Assembly: GCA_013214715.1 (NCBI GenBank)
Contig: JABSSB010000027.1
Coordinates: 13,112 to 22,719, forward strand
From: Paracoccaceae bacterium
GTDB taxonomy: Bacteria > Pseudomonadota > Alphaproteobacteria > Rhodobacterales > Rhodobacteraceae
Direction of reading: 5' to 3'
Length of the DNA stretch: 9,608 nucleotides
The notes under the pieces: model-generated
The model's database searches: none
What the model was told of the DNA's origin: nothing
Seen by the model: only the letters and a program-made list of their open reading frames with translations
In this document: positions 1 through 6,363 of the stretch, in pieces
How the letters are laid out: every line of letters begins with the position of its first letter
Numbering within the stretch: position 1 is the stretch's first letter
Position numbers and translations under genes: made by a program

Positions 1-126
1 TTCTGTTTCCAAATACCCAACATGACGACGTCACCCGCGCAAGCCCATGAAAAAAGGCCCGTTGGTTGCACTGATGCATTCCGCGCTGTCGGTCGTGACA
101 TTACGATCCGTTCAAAGATCCATTGA
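1..126 (+). CDS. C-terminal tail of an unidentified protein (partial, 5' end outside window)
   Basis: The frame is open from the first base of the window to a TGA at 124-126, giving 41 residues that end in the motif RDITIRSKIH. The tail sits only 6 bp before a strong rho-independent terminator, as expected for the last gene of a transcription unit, which is the main reason to accept it as coding. An internal ATG at 22 exists, but nothing resembling a ribosome binding site precedes it, so a gene entering from the left is more likely than a 34-residue peptide. I do not recognise the family. The short length and absence of a known motif keep confidence modest. Confidence 0.45.
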   Translation, partial: FCFQIPNMTTSPAQAHEKRPVGCTDAFRAVGRDITIRSKIH

Positions 127-132
127 ACAAAC

Positions 133-170
133 AGACCGCTGCGATTGTATGATCGCAGCGGTCTTTCTTT
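133..170 (+). terminator. Strong intrinsic terminator
   Basis: A perfect 13-bp stem (AGACCGCTGCGAT at 133-145 paired with ATCGCAGCGGTCT at 152-164) encloses a 6-base loop and is followed directly by TTCTTT. This is a textbook rho-independent terminator for the gene ending at 126. On the opposite strand the stem is followed by TGTTTGTTC, which is not a clean T tract, so it most likely acts on the plus strand only. Confidence 0.9.
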
Positions 171-308
171 GCCGGGCGGGCGCGGTTGAGTCCGGCCCAA
201 AGCCAACCTTGAGGGGGACATTTGAATGTTGCGGATGGAGCCCGATTTGCCGACATTCGTTGCGCCGTCTAGTTTGGACAGTTGAACTGGCTGCGTTTCG
301 ACAATTGG

Positions 309-530
309 TTACTTCCGCAACGCTTCTTTCAGAGACGTCGACCCCTCATCATACTCGCGCAAATCAAGCTGAGAATAGATGTCCAGGAGATGACCTTTCA
401 TAAGTTCTTCCGCGGCAGCGCTATCATGGTCGCGCAATGCATCCACGAGGGCGTGGTGGGCGTTGCTTTCGCACAAGGCACTGCGCCGCTTCCAGTAGAG
501 CGCGATAACCAGAGAGGAACGGGACACGAG
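309..530 (-). pseudogene. GntR-family regulator, 3' remnant (FCD domain end), truncated by the IS
   Basis: About 73 codons remain, reading leftward from the IS end to a TAA at 309-311. They contain the last helices of an FCD ligand-binding domain, with the recognisable pattern CESNAHHALVDALRDHD followed by AAEELMKGHL. In the family these helices carry two of the metal- or effector-binding histidines. The winged-helix DNA-binding domain and most of FCD are missing. Upstream the frame runs into the IS inverted repeat and meets a stop at 540-542. A GTG at 525-527 could serve as a start, but the product would have no DNA-binding part. The fragment differs clearly in sequence from the complete GntR gene at 3206, so it is not a duplicate of it. 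By family habit it was probably the divergent local regulator of the peptide-transporter operon (inference). Confidence 0.75.
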
Positions 531-557
531 TGTCCGTCGTCAGGGATTTTGGGACAG
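531..557 (+). repeat. IS terminal inverted repeat, orfB-distal end (IRR)
   Basis: This 27-bp repeat begins TGTCCGTCGTCAG and ends TGGGACAG. It pairs with the reverse complement of 2015-2041 at 18 of 27 positions, concentrated in an outer block (TGTC), a middle block (CGTCAG) and an inner block (TGGGACAG), as is usual for transposase-binding IS ends. It lies about 47 bp beyond the orfB stop. Confidence 0.85.
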
Positions 558-604
558 ATGGCTGCCTGATCTAAGGGAGGGTCTGGCTCATCTGGTTGGT
601 CTGA

Positions 605-1585
605 TTATGCGGCGGATTTGCGGTGAAGCAAGCGTCGCGTTTCGATGGTCTTCCGTTTGGTCCTTTCTCGTTGTTCCAGGATGGTCTTGCCCCGCCCGAA
701 GTAAACGTCGGCCGGGGTGAGGTTCTGTAGGCTCTCGTGGTAACGCCGATGGTTGTAGTGCTCGACGAAGGCATCGATCTGCTCCCTGAGATCGCCCGGC
801 AGGTAGTAGTTTTCCAGCAGGATGCGGTTCTTCAGAGTTTGGTGCCAGCGCTCGATCTTGCCTTGGGTCTGCGGGTTATACGGTGCGCCTCGAACGTGAT
901 CCATCTGCCGGTCTTCCAGCCAATCGGCCAACTCTCCGGAGATGTAACTCGACCCGTTGTCCGAGAGTAGGCGCGGTTTGTGCAACACGGTTGCCTGATC
1001 GCAACCCGAGGCCTGCAACGCCAGGTCGAGCGTATCAGTCACATCATCAGCCTTCATCGTCGTACAGAGTTTCCAAGCGATGATGTACCGGCTGTAGTCG
1101 TCGAGAATAGTGCTGAGATAGAACCAGCCCCAGCCAATGACCTTGAGATAGGTGAAGTCCGTTTGCCAGAGCTGGTTCGGCCGCGTTGTTTTGGCCTTGA
1201 ACTCATCAGCCGCAGACAGAACCACATAGGCCGGGCTGGTTATCAAGTCGTAGGACTTGAGGATGCGATAGACCGAAGCCTCTGACACAAAATACTTTTC
1301 CGTGTCGGTGAAGCGGACAGCCAACTCACGCGGAGACAGATCGCTTTCCTTCAGGGCCAAGTCCTTGACCTTCTCTCGAACCGGCTCGGGAATGCGATTC
1401 CAGACCCGTGACGGTTTGGGGCTGCGATCCTCAAGCGCTTCGGGGCCGCCAGCCAGATATCGGTCATACCAGCGATAGAAGGTGGTTCTGGGGATGCCGA
1501 GTTTGTCCAACGTACGCCTGGTCGGCAGATGCGACCCTTCGACGAGGCGGATGATCTCCAGCTTCTCAGATGCGGGATACCTCAT
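605..1585 (-). CDS. IS3-family transposase OrfB (DDE integrase core)
   Basis: This 326-residue catalytic subunit is of rve/DDE type. The N-terminal 110 residues form helix-turn-helix modules (YPASEKLEIIRLVE, then LDKLGIPRTTFYRWYDRY). The catalytic core follows, with Asp143 in QTDFTY, Asp209 in LLSDNGSSY and Glu245 in GKIERWH. Exactly 35 residues separate the second Asp from the Glu, the DD35E spacing of IS3 elements. The C-terminal HYNHRRYHESL motif is also typical. No stop or frameshift interrupts the gene. Its ATG overlaps the orfA stop (ATGA), so it may be translated by coupling, by -1 frameshifting upstream as is usual in IS3 elements, or both. It would catalyse cut and strand transfer at the 27-bp ends. 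Confidence 0.95.
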   Translation of the reverse strand: MRYPASEKLEIIRLVEGSHLPTRRTLDKLGIPRTTFYRWYDRYLAGGPEALEDRSPKPSRVWNRIPEPVREKVKDLALKESDLSPRELAVRFTDTEKYFVSEASVYRILKSYDLITSPAYVVLSAADEFKAKTTRPNQLWQTDFTYLKVIGWGWFYLSTILDDYSRYIIAWKLCTTMKADDVTDTLDLALQASGCDQATVLHKPRLLSDNGSSYISGELADWLEDRQMDHVRGAPYNPQTQGKIERWHQTLKNRILLENYYLPGDLREQIDAFVEHYNHRRYHESLQNLTPADVYFGRGKTILEQRERTKRKTIETRRLLHRKSAA

Positions 1586-1956
1586 TCGTCGTCGCCCCCA
1601 TCCGCGATCATGCTTTTTTTGAGCAACCGCAGTTCAAGGGCCTGTTCGGCAACCACTTCCTTCAGATCGCGAGCCTCACGGCGCAGATCCTTGACCTCGG
1701 TCGAGGTCGCCGCACGAGCCGTATCGCCAGCAAGGCGCTTCTTCCCAGCTTCGAGGAACTCCTTGGACCAGCTGTAATACAAGCTCTGTGCGATGCCCTC
1801 GCGGCGACATAGCTCTGCAATGCTGTCCTCGCCCTTGAGACCATCCAGCACGATCCGAATCTTCTCTTCTGCTGAATAGTGCTTGCGGGTGGCTCGGCGG
1901 ATGTCTTTGACGACCTTCTCGCCGTGGCTCCGCTTGGTTCCGGGTTTCTGTCTCAT
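1582..1956 (-). CDS. IS3-family transposase OrfA (helix-turn-helix protein)
   Basis: This 124-residue protein recognises the IS ends and regulates or partners with OrfB. Residues about 25-70 form a Tnp_1-type helix-turn-helix (YSAEEKIRIVLDGLKGEDS, then AELCRREGIAQSLYYSW). A charged heptad-like region near residues 85-115 (EVKDLRREARDLKEVV, then LELRLLKK) is the expected leucine-zipper oligomerisation segment. I chose the ATG at 1956 because AGGAG lies about 6 bases upstream; a GTG at 1962 abuts that same AGGAG and would leave no spacing. The 3' end overlaps orfB by ATGA. A run of seven A residues (1614-1620, minus-strand sense) occurs shortly before the stop, a plausible slippage site for making an OrfAB fusion. 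Confidence 0.9.
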   Translation of the reverse strand: MRQKPGTKRSHGEKVVKDIRRATRKHYSAEEKIRIVLDGLKGEDSIAELCRREGIAQSLYYSWSKEFLEAGKKRLAGDTARAATSTEVKDLRREARDLKEVVAEQALELRLLKKSMIADGGDDE

Positions 1957-2014
1957 CTCCACTCCTTGGTGGTTACGATGTGCCAGAAACCTTCTTTTAT
2001 CAAATCGACCTAAA

Positions 2015-2041
2015 CTGTCCCATTGGTGCTGACGTTAGACA
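2015..2041 (-). repeat. IS terminal inverted repeat upstream of orfA (IRL)
   Basis: Read on the minus strand, the repeat begins TGTCTAACGTCAG and ends TGGGACAG, matching the other terminus. It lies about 60 bp upstream of the orfA start, the stretch where the transposase promoter should be. I do not see a convincing -35/-10 pair there. The truncated dppD coding sequence begins immediately outside it. Confidence 0.85.
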
Positions 2042-2233
2042 CGTGCGATGCAAGCCATCCCAGGCCTTCCACCCATTGTTTCGGATCTGCCAAAAGGATG
2101 CGCCTTTGCGGCCCGCTGTGATCGTGCCAATGAGGTTTGTTTTGCTGCGCGCCCTCAGCCGATTGCCAAAGAGGGACGCTCTGTGCGCTGCTTCCGCCCC
2201 GAAATTAGTTCGCTGGCACAGGAGGCCGTGTGA
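2042..2233 (+). pseudogene. DppD/OppD-type ABC transporter ATPase, 3' remnant truncated by the IS
   Basis: The frame is open from the IS boundary to a TGA at 2231-2233 and encodes about 63 residues. They match the C-terminal oligopeptide/dipeptide transporter domain (oligo_HPY). IPGLPP is followed by KGCAFAARC, a further Cys in NEVC, and a last Cys in VRCFRP. In this family such a four-cysteine tail follows the nucleotide-binding domain. All of the Walker A, signature and Walker B parts are gone, so no ATPase can be made. The TGA overlaps the next ATG by one base (TGATG), the classical dppD-dppF coupling. The fragment shows that a whole importer operon once stood upstream. Confidence 0.85.
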
Positions 2234-3183
2234 TGACCGTCGCCCTGAAACTCAAAAACCTTGGAAAGACTTATGCTGTAGGGCGCAACCTGATTGGAAA
2301 GCCCAAAGGACATGTGCACGCGGTGCGCCCGTTTTCGTTGGATGTAGCAACCGGCGATACGCTGGGCATCGTTGGTGAATCCGGCTGCGGCAAATCCACG
2401 TTGGCCCGTATGCTGGTGGGTCTTCTGACCCCGACCGAAGGGCATCTTGAGGTAGAGGGCGAAACGCTGGACGGCAAGGCACCTGCCGAATTCGGGCGCA
2501 TGATCCAGTATGTTTTTCAGGATCCAATCAGTTCGCTCAACCCGCGCAAAACGATACGCCAGATCATCGAACAACCTTTGATCCATCTGCACGGTATTAA
2601 CAAAGCGGAACGTGAGGCGCGTATTCTGGAAATTTTTGATCAGGTAAACCTGCGACCCGAATTCCTGAACCGCCGTCCGCACGAGTTTTCGGGCGGCCAA
2701 GCTCAGAGGATTGGTATTGCGCGGGCATTGGCCGCAAATCCCCGGATTCTTGTCTTGGACGAACCTGTTTCGGCCCTTGATGTTTCCGTTCAGGCGCAGG
2801 TCATTAACCTACTGGCCGACCTGAAAGAGAAACTCGGCCTGACTTATGTCTTTATCAGTCACGATCTCGCCGTGGTCGAAGCAGTCTGTGATCGGGTCGC
2901 TGTCATGTATTTTGGTTCCGTCGTTGAGATGGGCGACGCGCAAGAGATTTTCACCGATCCGTGCCATCCCTACACTAAACTTTTGGCGGAAAGCGCGCCT
3001 GTTATGGGAACCAATGTGCGACGTACCGAGGCCGCAAATGCCGAATTGCCTGACCCGATGAACCCGCCCAAAGGCTGTGCATTTGCAGCGCGGTGTACAA
3101 TGGCAACGGAACTATGTCGCAAAACCGAACCCAATCTGAGTAATAGGAATGACAGCCATCTTGTGGCGTGCCATCACGCATAA
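2233..3183 (+). CDS. Peptide/oligopeptide ABC transporter ATP-binding protein, DppF/OppF type
   Basis: This 316-residue cytoplasmic ATPase would drive import by a dipeptide/oligopeptide/nickel-class ABC transporter. All motifs are present: Walker A GESGCGKST (48-56), Q-loop Gln96 in VFQDP, signature FSGGQAQRIGIARAL (152-166), Walker B RILVLDEP (171-178) with catalytic Glu177, D-loop SALD and switch His210. The C-terminal oligo_HPY tail has Cys282, Cys288, Cys295 and Cys313, the arrangement reported to hold an iron-sulfur cluster in some relatives. I chose the ATG at 2233 because AGGAGG lies 8 bases upstream; a GTG one codon earlier is too close. The partner ATPase, permeases and binding protein are missing here, so the protein is intact but orphaned unless it serves another transporter. 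The natural substrate cannot be told from the ATPase. Confidence 0.93.
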   Translation: MTVALKLKNLGKTYAVGRNLIGKPKGHVHAVRPFSLDVATGDTLGIVGESGCGKSTLARMLVGLLTPTEGHLEVEGETLDGKAPAEFGRMIQYVFQDPISSLNPRKTIRQIIEQPLIHLHGINKAEREARILEIFDQVNLRPEFLNRRPHEFSGGQAQRIGIARALAANPRILVLDEPVSALDVSVQAQVINLLADLKEKLGLTYVFISHDLAVVEAVCDRVAVMYFGSVVEMGDAQEIFTDPCHPYTKLLAESAPVMGTNVRRTEAANAELPDPMNPPKGCAFAARCTMATELCRKTEPNLSNRNDSHLVACHHA

Positions 3184-3205
3184 AGGCCTGAATTGAAGGT
3201 GAGAA

Positions 3206-3946
3206 ATGACTAAGCGTTCGAGACCTGTTCAGGTGGCGGAAGAAATCAAGAACTGGGTGGTCGAACAAGGGCTGAAGCCTGGCGACCGGCTGCCGGCTGA
3301 ACCGGAATTGATTGAACGCTTTGGCATGTCCAAGGGCACGATCCGCGAAGCAACGCGATTGCTGGAAGCGCAGGGCCTTTTGAAGACACGCACGGGCCCC
3401 GGCGGCGGCGCCTTCATTCACGCCGTCAGCCGCGAACGGGCAACGGCCCTGTTGGGAAACTATTTCTACTTTAAGGACCTAAACATCGGCGATTTGTATC
3501 AGATGCGGGTTTTGCTTGAGCCTGAAATGGCGGCAGGGCTGGCAGGCAATATCTCCAAGGGTCAAATCGAAGAACTCAGGACGATTGTAGAAAGCTATAA
3601 TACGCCTCCGGAAGACCTCGACGCGGAACGCGCCCACCATGTGCAGTCGCTGAAATTTCATGGAAAGCTGGCTGAGTACGCAAAAAACGAACTTTTGGGT
3701 TTTGTGATTTCCTTTGTTTCGCGTGCGTTGTCAGATGTTACGCTGGTCCGCGGCCTTTATGAGCCGCGCAACTTTGAACTGTGGAAATTCGGCCGGGATT
3801 CTCATCTTGTGTTGATTGAGGCTCTCGCCAAAGGTGATGGTACGACAGCCCGGCAAGTCATGCTGCGCCACATGGAGTTTGCATACCAGCAAATGCAAAA
3901 CCAAGAACTCCAAGTAAACAAGAAGTTTATCCCCGAAACTTATTGA
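3206..3946 (+). CDS. FadR-subfamily GntR transcriptional regulator with FCD domain
   Basis: This 246-residue DNA-binding regulator has an N-terminal winged helix at about residues 6-72 (GLKPGDRLPAEPELIERFGM, then SKGTIREATRLLEAQGLL and the GPGGGAF wing). The all-helical FCD effector domain covers about 95-230, with Arg101 in QMRVLLEPEMA, His152 in KFHGKLAEYAKN, His200 and His222. In most FCD proteins an Asp four residues before the first His completes a metal site; here that position is Ser148. The gene starts 22 bp after the dppF stop, with a weak GAAGGTGAG just before the ATG, so it was probably co-transcribed with the transporter and controls it or linked catabolism (inference). It is complete, unlike the GntR remnant at 309-530. 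Confidence 0.92.
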   Translation: MTKRSRPVQVAEEIKNWVVEQGLKPGDRLPAEPELIERFGMSKGTIREATRLLEAQGLLKTRTGPGGGAFIHAVSRERATALLGNYFYFKDLNIGDLYQMRVLLEPEMAAGLAGNISKGQIEELRTIVESYNTPPEDLDAERAHHVQSLKFHGKLAEYAKNELLGFVISFVSRALSDVTLVRGLYEPRNFELWKFGRDSHLVLIEALAKGDGTTARQVMLRHMEFAYQQMQNQELQVNKKFIPETY

Positions 3947-4728
3947 GCGGCCAAGTAAAAGAACAGCCGCCGTTCAGGCTGCCCCCCGATGAGTGTCCGG
4001 GGCTGAACAAAAGTAGTCCATCCAATGCAAGGCGGGCATTGGTTTAGAAAACAGCGAAGGACAGCTATCCGCCCAAACTGAAAATAATGCCGGTAGGATT
4101 AGGGGAGTTTGCCGAACTGAGCATGCTCCTTGGGTGCGTAAAGTCCAGTTCATGTTTCAGGGACCAGCCAGGGCCAAAGCTATTAAAGCTGATCACCTTT
4201 TCAAAGCTACCTGTGGAGGAACCGTTCTCCGGCCAAATAGGATGCTTACTTGATCGTTTTGCAACGGGAATGGTTCAGACAACCTGTCATCGCATTGAGC
4301 GGCGACTGCCGTTACCATGGCATGGCCCGTTAATGGCAATAATCGGGCAACTCTTGTCGTTGGTCCTGATTTTCGTAATGAAATCAACGCTAGGCTTTCC
4401 CTTGGCATGGGGACGCCTTTGATCACCCGGCCACGTCTCTGCTGACCCGCATAGCCGTGACTGCGCGGGAGAGACAAAGCAAAAATGCTGTGTTTTCTCA
4501 GAAACCGTCAGGCCTTGTCATATCTCTGATATGGCTTGCAAACTTATGCCGCAGCGCTTTGCAACCCGACATGCGCGGGTCTTGTGGTGCATGATCTGGT
4601 CACCCTACCAGCCGAAAATCATCTGCCAGAACGAGAACCACAATTTCTGTCGCCAGTATCGTACCAACCCCGCACCATCGGCGCGAAGGTTGAAAATTCA
4701 TTTACTCCACCAGAAAGTCCCGGCGTGA
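3947..4728. other. Gene-poor intergenic stretch, about 780 bp, nothing recognised
   Basis: This stretch lies between the plus-strand regulator and the 3' end of the minus-strand stress cluster. Open frames of up to about 110 codons occur on both strands, but none has a convincing ribosome binding site or family motif, and the two longest overlap each other on opposite strands. Besides the possible hairpin at 3972-4008, I see a short perfect palindrome, CATATC-TCT-GATATG (4519-4533). The local base composition looks less GC-rich than the genes to its right. It may be decayed coding or mobile DNA, since a convergent gap this long is unusual for a compact genome, but I found no transposase or phage signature in it. 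Confidence 0.5.
3972..4008 (+). terminator. Possible hairpin terminator after the gntR gene
   Basis: GTTCAG (3972-3977) pairs with CTGAAC (4003-4008), and inside it CCCCG (3984-3988) pairs with CGGGG (3998-4002), leaving a one-sided 6-base bulge. It lies 25 bp after the regulator's stop, where transcription should end. No T tract follows on the plus strand (AAAAGTAG), so this could be a factor-dependent site or a chance structure. Confidence 0.3.
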
Positions 4729-5046
4729 TCATTCCTGTGGCGGTGTTGCGTTCTCACCCGAGGAATCGACCCCGATCGATCGTTGGATTTCTGCTGCGAT
4801 CTCCTTGGCCCAATCGCCGATAATGGGCAGGAAATCGATCTGGCTCAGCATATAGACAACCGCCGATACAAGGATCGAAGCCCCCACGACCGTGCCAAGA
4901 CCAACGGCCATGCCGCGCAGTAGCGCCTGCAACAGCATCAACCACCAGGAGTTCTGCACCCGGACAAAACGATGCGCGTTGAAGGTCTGGATCTCCGTGC
5001 GCAGTGCAGCAACTTCGCGGCGGAGGGCCTCGGTTTCATCACTCAT
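4729..5046 (-). CDS. DUF5665-type small membrane protein
   Basis: This 105-residue protein has a short N-terminal coiled coil (DETEALRREVAALRTEIQ, residues 3-20). A hydrophobic segment of about 22 residues follows (46-68, beginning MAVGLGTVVGASILVSAVVY), then the motif SQIDFLPIIGDWA and an amphipathic, polar C-terminus. This is the layout of the DUF5665 family, whose function is unknown. I chose the ATG at 5046 (MSDETEA) because it lies one base after the stop of the upstream glsB-like gene. A longer frame from 5091 would overlap that gene and lacks family resemblance. It is very probably translationally coupled to its neighbour, and the pair may work together in the inner membrane (inference). 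Confidence 0.85.
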   Translation of the reverse strand: MSDETEALRREVAALRTEIQTFNAHRFVRVQNSWWLMLLQALLRGMAVGLGTVVGASILVSAVVYMLSQIDFLPIIGDWAKEIAAEIQRSIGVDSSGENATPPQE

Positions 5047-5047
5047 G

Positions 5048-5314
5048 TCAGAGGAACAGCCGCGCGAGCAAGACCACCAGAACAGCCCCAATGGCCGAGA
5101 TCACGACATCCGTGATCACCTTGCTGCCCAGATTGATCTGCCCGCCAATGATGCGCAGAAACAACGGCCCGACAAAGCCGCCAATCACGCCCGAGATCAG
5201 AAACACCAGTATGTTGCCGCCACCAATGATCAGACTGGCCAGCCATCCGGCCACAAGGCCAATCACCAGAAACATGGCCCAGCTGCGGGCGTCGGTTTTT
5301 TGCTCATTACTCAT
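5048..5314 (-). CDS. GlsB/YeaQ/YmgE-family (transglycosylase-associated) membrane protein
   Basis: This 88-residue, highly hydrophobic inner-membrane protein has three predicted transmembrane helices (about 12-30, 35-54 and 68-87). It is rich in glycine, with the GLVAGWLASLIIGGG and SGVIGGFVG motifs typical of the GlsB/YeaQ/YmgE family. Relatives are general-stress proteins of unclear mechanism; the older name transglycosylase-associated protein does not imply enzyme activity. A GGAG ribosome binding site lies about 7 bases before the ATG. The stop is followed after one base by the start of the DUF5665 gene. It stands directly downstream of the hemerythrin-like gene, about 66 bp away, within a group of stress-type genes. 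Confidence 0.9.
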   Translation of the reverse strand: MSNEQKTDARSWAMFLVIGLVAGWLASLIIGGGNILVFLISGVIGGFVGPLFLRIIGGQINLGSKVITDVVISAIGAVLVVLLARLFL

Positions 5315-5380
5315 GACGGTCTCCTTCGATCCTGTCTAAGCGCTACGCGATGGGCGCCATTCGGGCAAGCCTGTTGCCAT

Positions 5381-5916
5381 TCAGTCGTCAAACCCCTTGG
5401 CAAGGATTACGGGTGCCACAGTCTCTTCTTCATCGGTCAGATGACGGTCCATCGCCTTTTGCATCCGGCGCAGATGTGCCGCCAGAGCCCCGCTTTCCCC
5501 ACCTTGCAGAACGGTATTCGCCAAAGTGGCAAGCTCGGCCAAAGCGGGTCGATCTGCTGGTGATCCGCCTCCAGCAGATCAAAGCCCGTAGAGATGCGGT
5601 CATCAAGACCAATGAGCTTTGGGAAGTAATGATGATCTTCGATCTGATGATGCATGTGCAGATCATTCCGCAGATGCCCGCCATAGCGGGACAGGCGATG
5701 CGCATGGCTCTGCGCATCAAGCTGCCCGTCAAACCGCCGTACCACGTCCAGCTCAAGCGCGTTCAAGAGCCGTTGGAACATCAAATGCCGGTCCAGCCAG
5801 ACCTGCACCATGCCAGTAAAGTTTTCATGCGTTTGCCAGCCGGTGCGCGGGTAGTCGCGCACCAGCACTTTCAAGGCGTCGGACAAGCCGCCGCGATCTT
5901 CCAATCCCAAATACAC
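5381..5916 (-). pseudogene. Hemerythrin HHE-domain protein gene, broken by a frameshift
   Basis: The first 125 codons encode a hemerythrin-like cation-binding domain: WLDRHLMF (His44), then DLHMHHQIEDHHYFP (83-99), with the next metal-ligand His119 in EADHQQID. After codon 125, at 5541-5544, the frame changes. The original frame ends soon after in unrelated residues. A shift of one base continues the family sequence (LAELATLANTVLQGGESG, then MDRHLTDEEETVAPVIL) to a TGA at 5381-5383. Restoring one T in the minus-strand TTT run would give an uninterrupted 178-residue protein. The start is a GTG with AAGG about 9 bases upstream. Without repair the truncated product lacks the last helix and its His-Glu ligands. 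The normal protein would bind a di-iron centre and sense or bind oxygen or NO (family knowledge). Confidence 0.8.
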
Positions 5917-5955
5917 GCACCGCAGCCTTGCGGTCGAGGCGCATCAGGCTAGGGA

Positions 5956-6363
5956 TTAGCGTACCACATGCACCGAACAATCGGCATGGCGTACAATCTG
6001 CGCCGCTGTGGACCCCATCACGATGTTGGAAATCGCCGGATGATGCGAGGCGATGATGATCAGATCGGGCTTGTGTGTTTCGGTCCAATCCAGAATGGCG
6101 CGTCCGGCATGGCCTTCGATTACCAGCCCGGCCGCATTGGACAGTGTGGTAGCCAGATCGCCCAGCTCCTTGTGGATGCCCAGCCGGGTTTCGTTGAGCA
6201 GTTCAGCCGGCACATAGCTCAGCGCATAGGCCGGGATAGCTTCGACAACATGCAAAAGGGTGATCTTGGCCCAATCCGAAGCGAGCGTTTTGGCCAGCTA
6301 CAGCGGGCGGTGTACCTCCCGTTCGGCGTCAAAGGCGATGGGCACCAGAATGTTGGTATACAT
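5956..6363 (-). pseudogene. Universal stress protein (UspA family) with an in-frame amber codon
   Basis: Read from the ATG at 6363 (GAGGAG 8 bases upstream), the frame encodes a UspA-type protein of 135 codons. MYTNILVPIAFDAERE is the usual first strand and loop; LLHVVEAIPAYALSYVP and PDLIIIASHHPAIS follow, then VMGSTAAQIVRHADCSVHVV at the C-terminus. Codon 22 (6298-6300) is TAG, directly after RPL and before LAKTLA, with the family sequence continuing in the same frame. Hence a single substitution, not a frameshift, breaks the gene. Translation could restart weakly at the TTG at 6255, but the product would lack the first strand of the fold. The usual first glycine of the ATP loop is also replaced (ASHHP), so nucleotide binding is uncertain. 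It lies between the ABM and hemerythrin genes. Confidence 0.8.

Larger units (their letters stand above)
531..2041 (-). mobile_element. Complete IS3-family insertion sequence, 1511 bp
   Basis: The element is bounded by 27-bp imperfect inverted repeats (531-557 and 2015-2041) that share TGTC, CGTCAG and TGGGACAG, 18 of 27 positions in all. It carries two overlapping minus-strand frames: orfA with a helix-turn-helix and leucine-zipper-like region, and orfB with a DD(35)E integrase core. This layout is diagnostic of the IS3 family. I cannot assign the exact subgroup or ISfinder name. Both frames are intact, so the copy may be active. Flanks are CGAG on the left and CGTG on the right, three of four alike but not a true direct repeat, and the flanking genes are unrelated. 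This copy therefore probably sits at a rearrangement junction. Confidence 0.92.

Noticed and set aside
255..300. Sequence resembling an IS end (AGTTTGGACAGTTGAACT) left of the gntR remnant
   Set aside because: It shares only a few bases with the IS termini here and has no paired partner or transposase nearby.
282..569. Plus-strand open frame across the gntR remnant and the IS end
   Set aside because: It is the complement of the FCD coding remnant and crosses the IS boundary; no family resemblance.
4193..4477. Minus-strand open frame of 94 codons in the intergenic stretch
   Set aside because: No ribosome binding site or known motif, and it overlaps an equally unsupported plus-strand frame (4087-4422). 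Treated as chance.
5350..5952. Plus-strand open frame of 200 codons opposite the hemerythrin gene
   Set aside because: Antisense shadow; the minus strand carries clear HHE metal-binding motifs.
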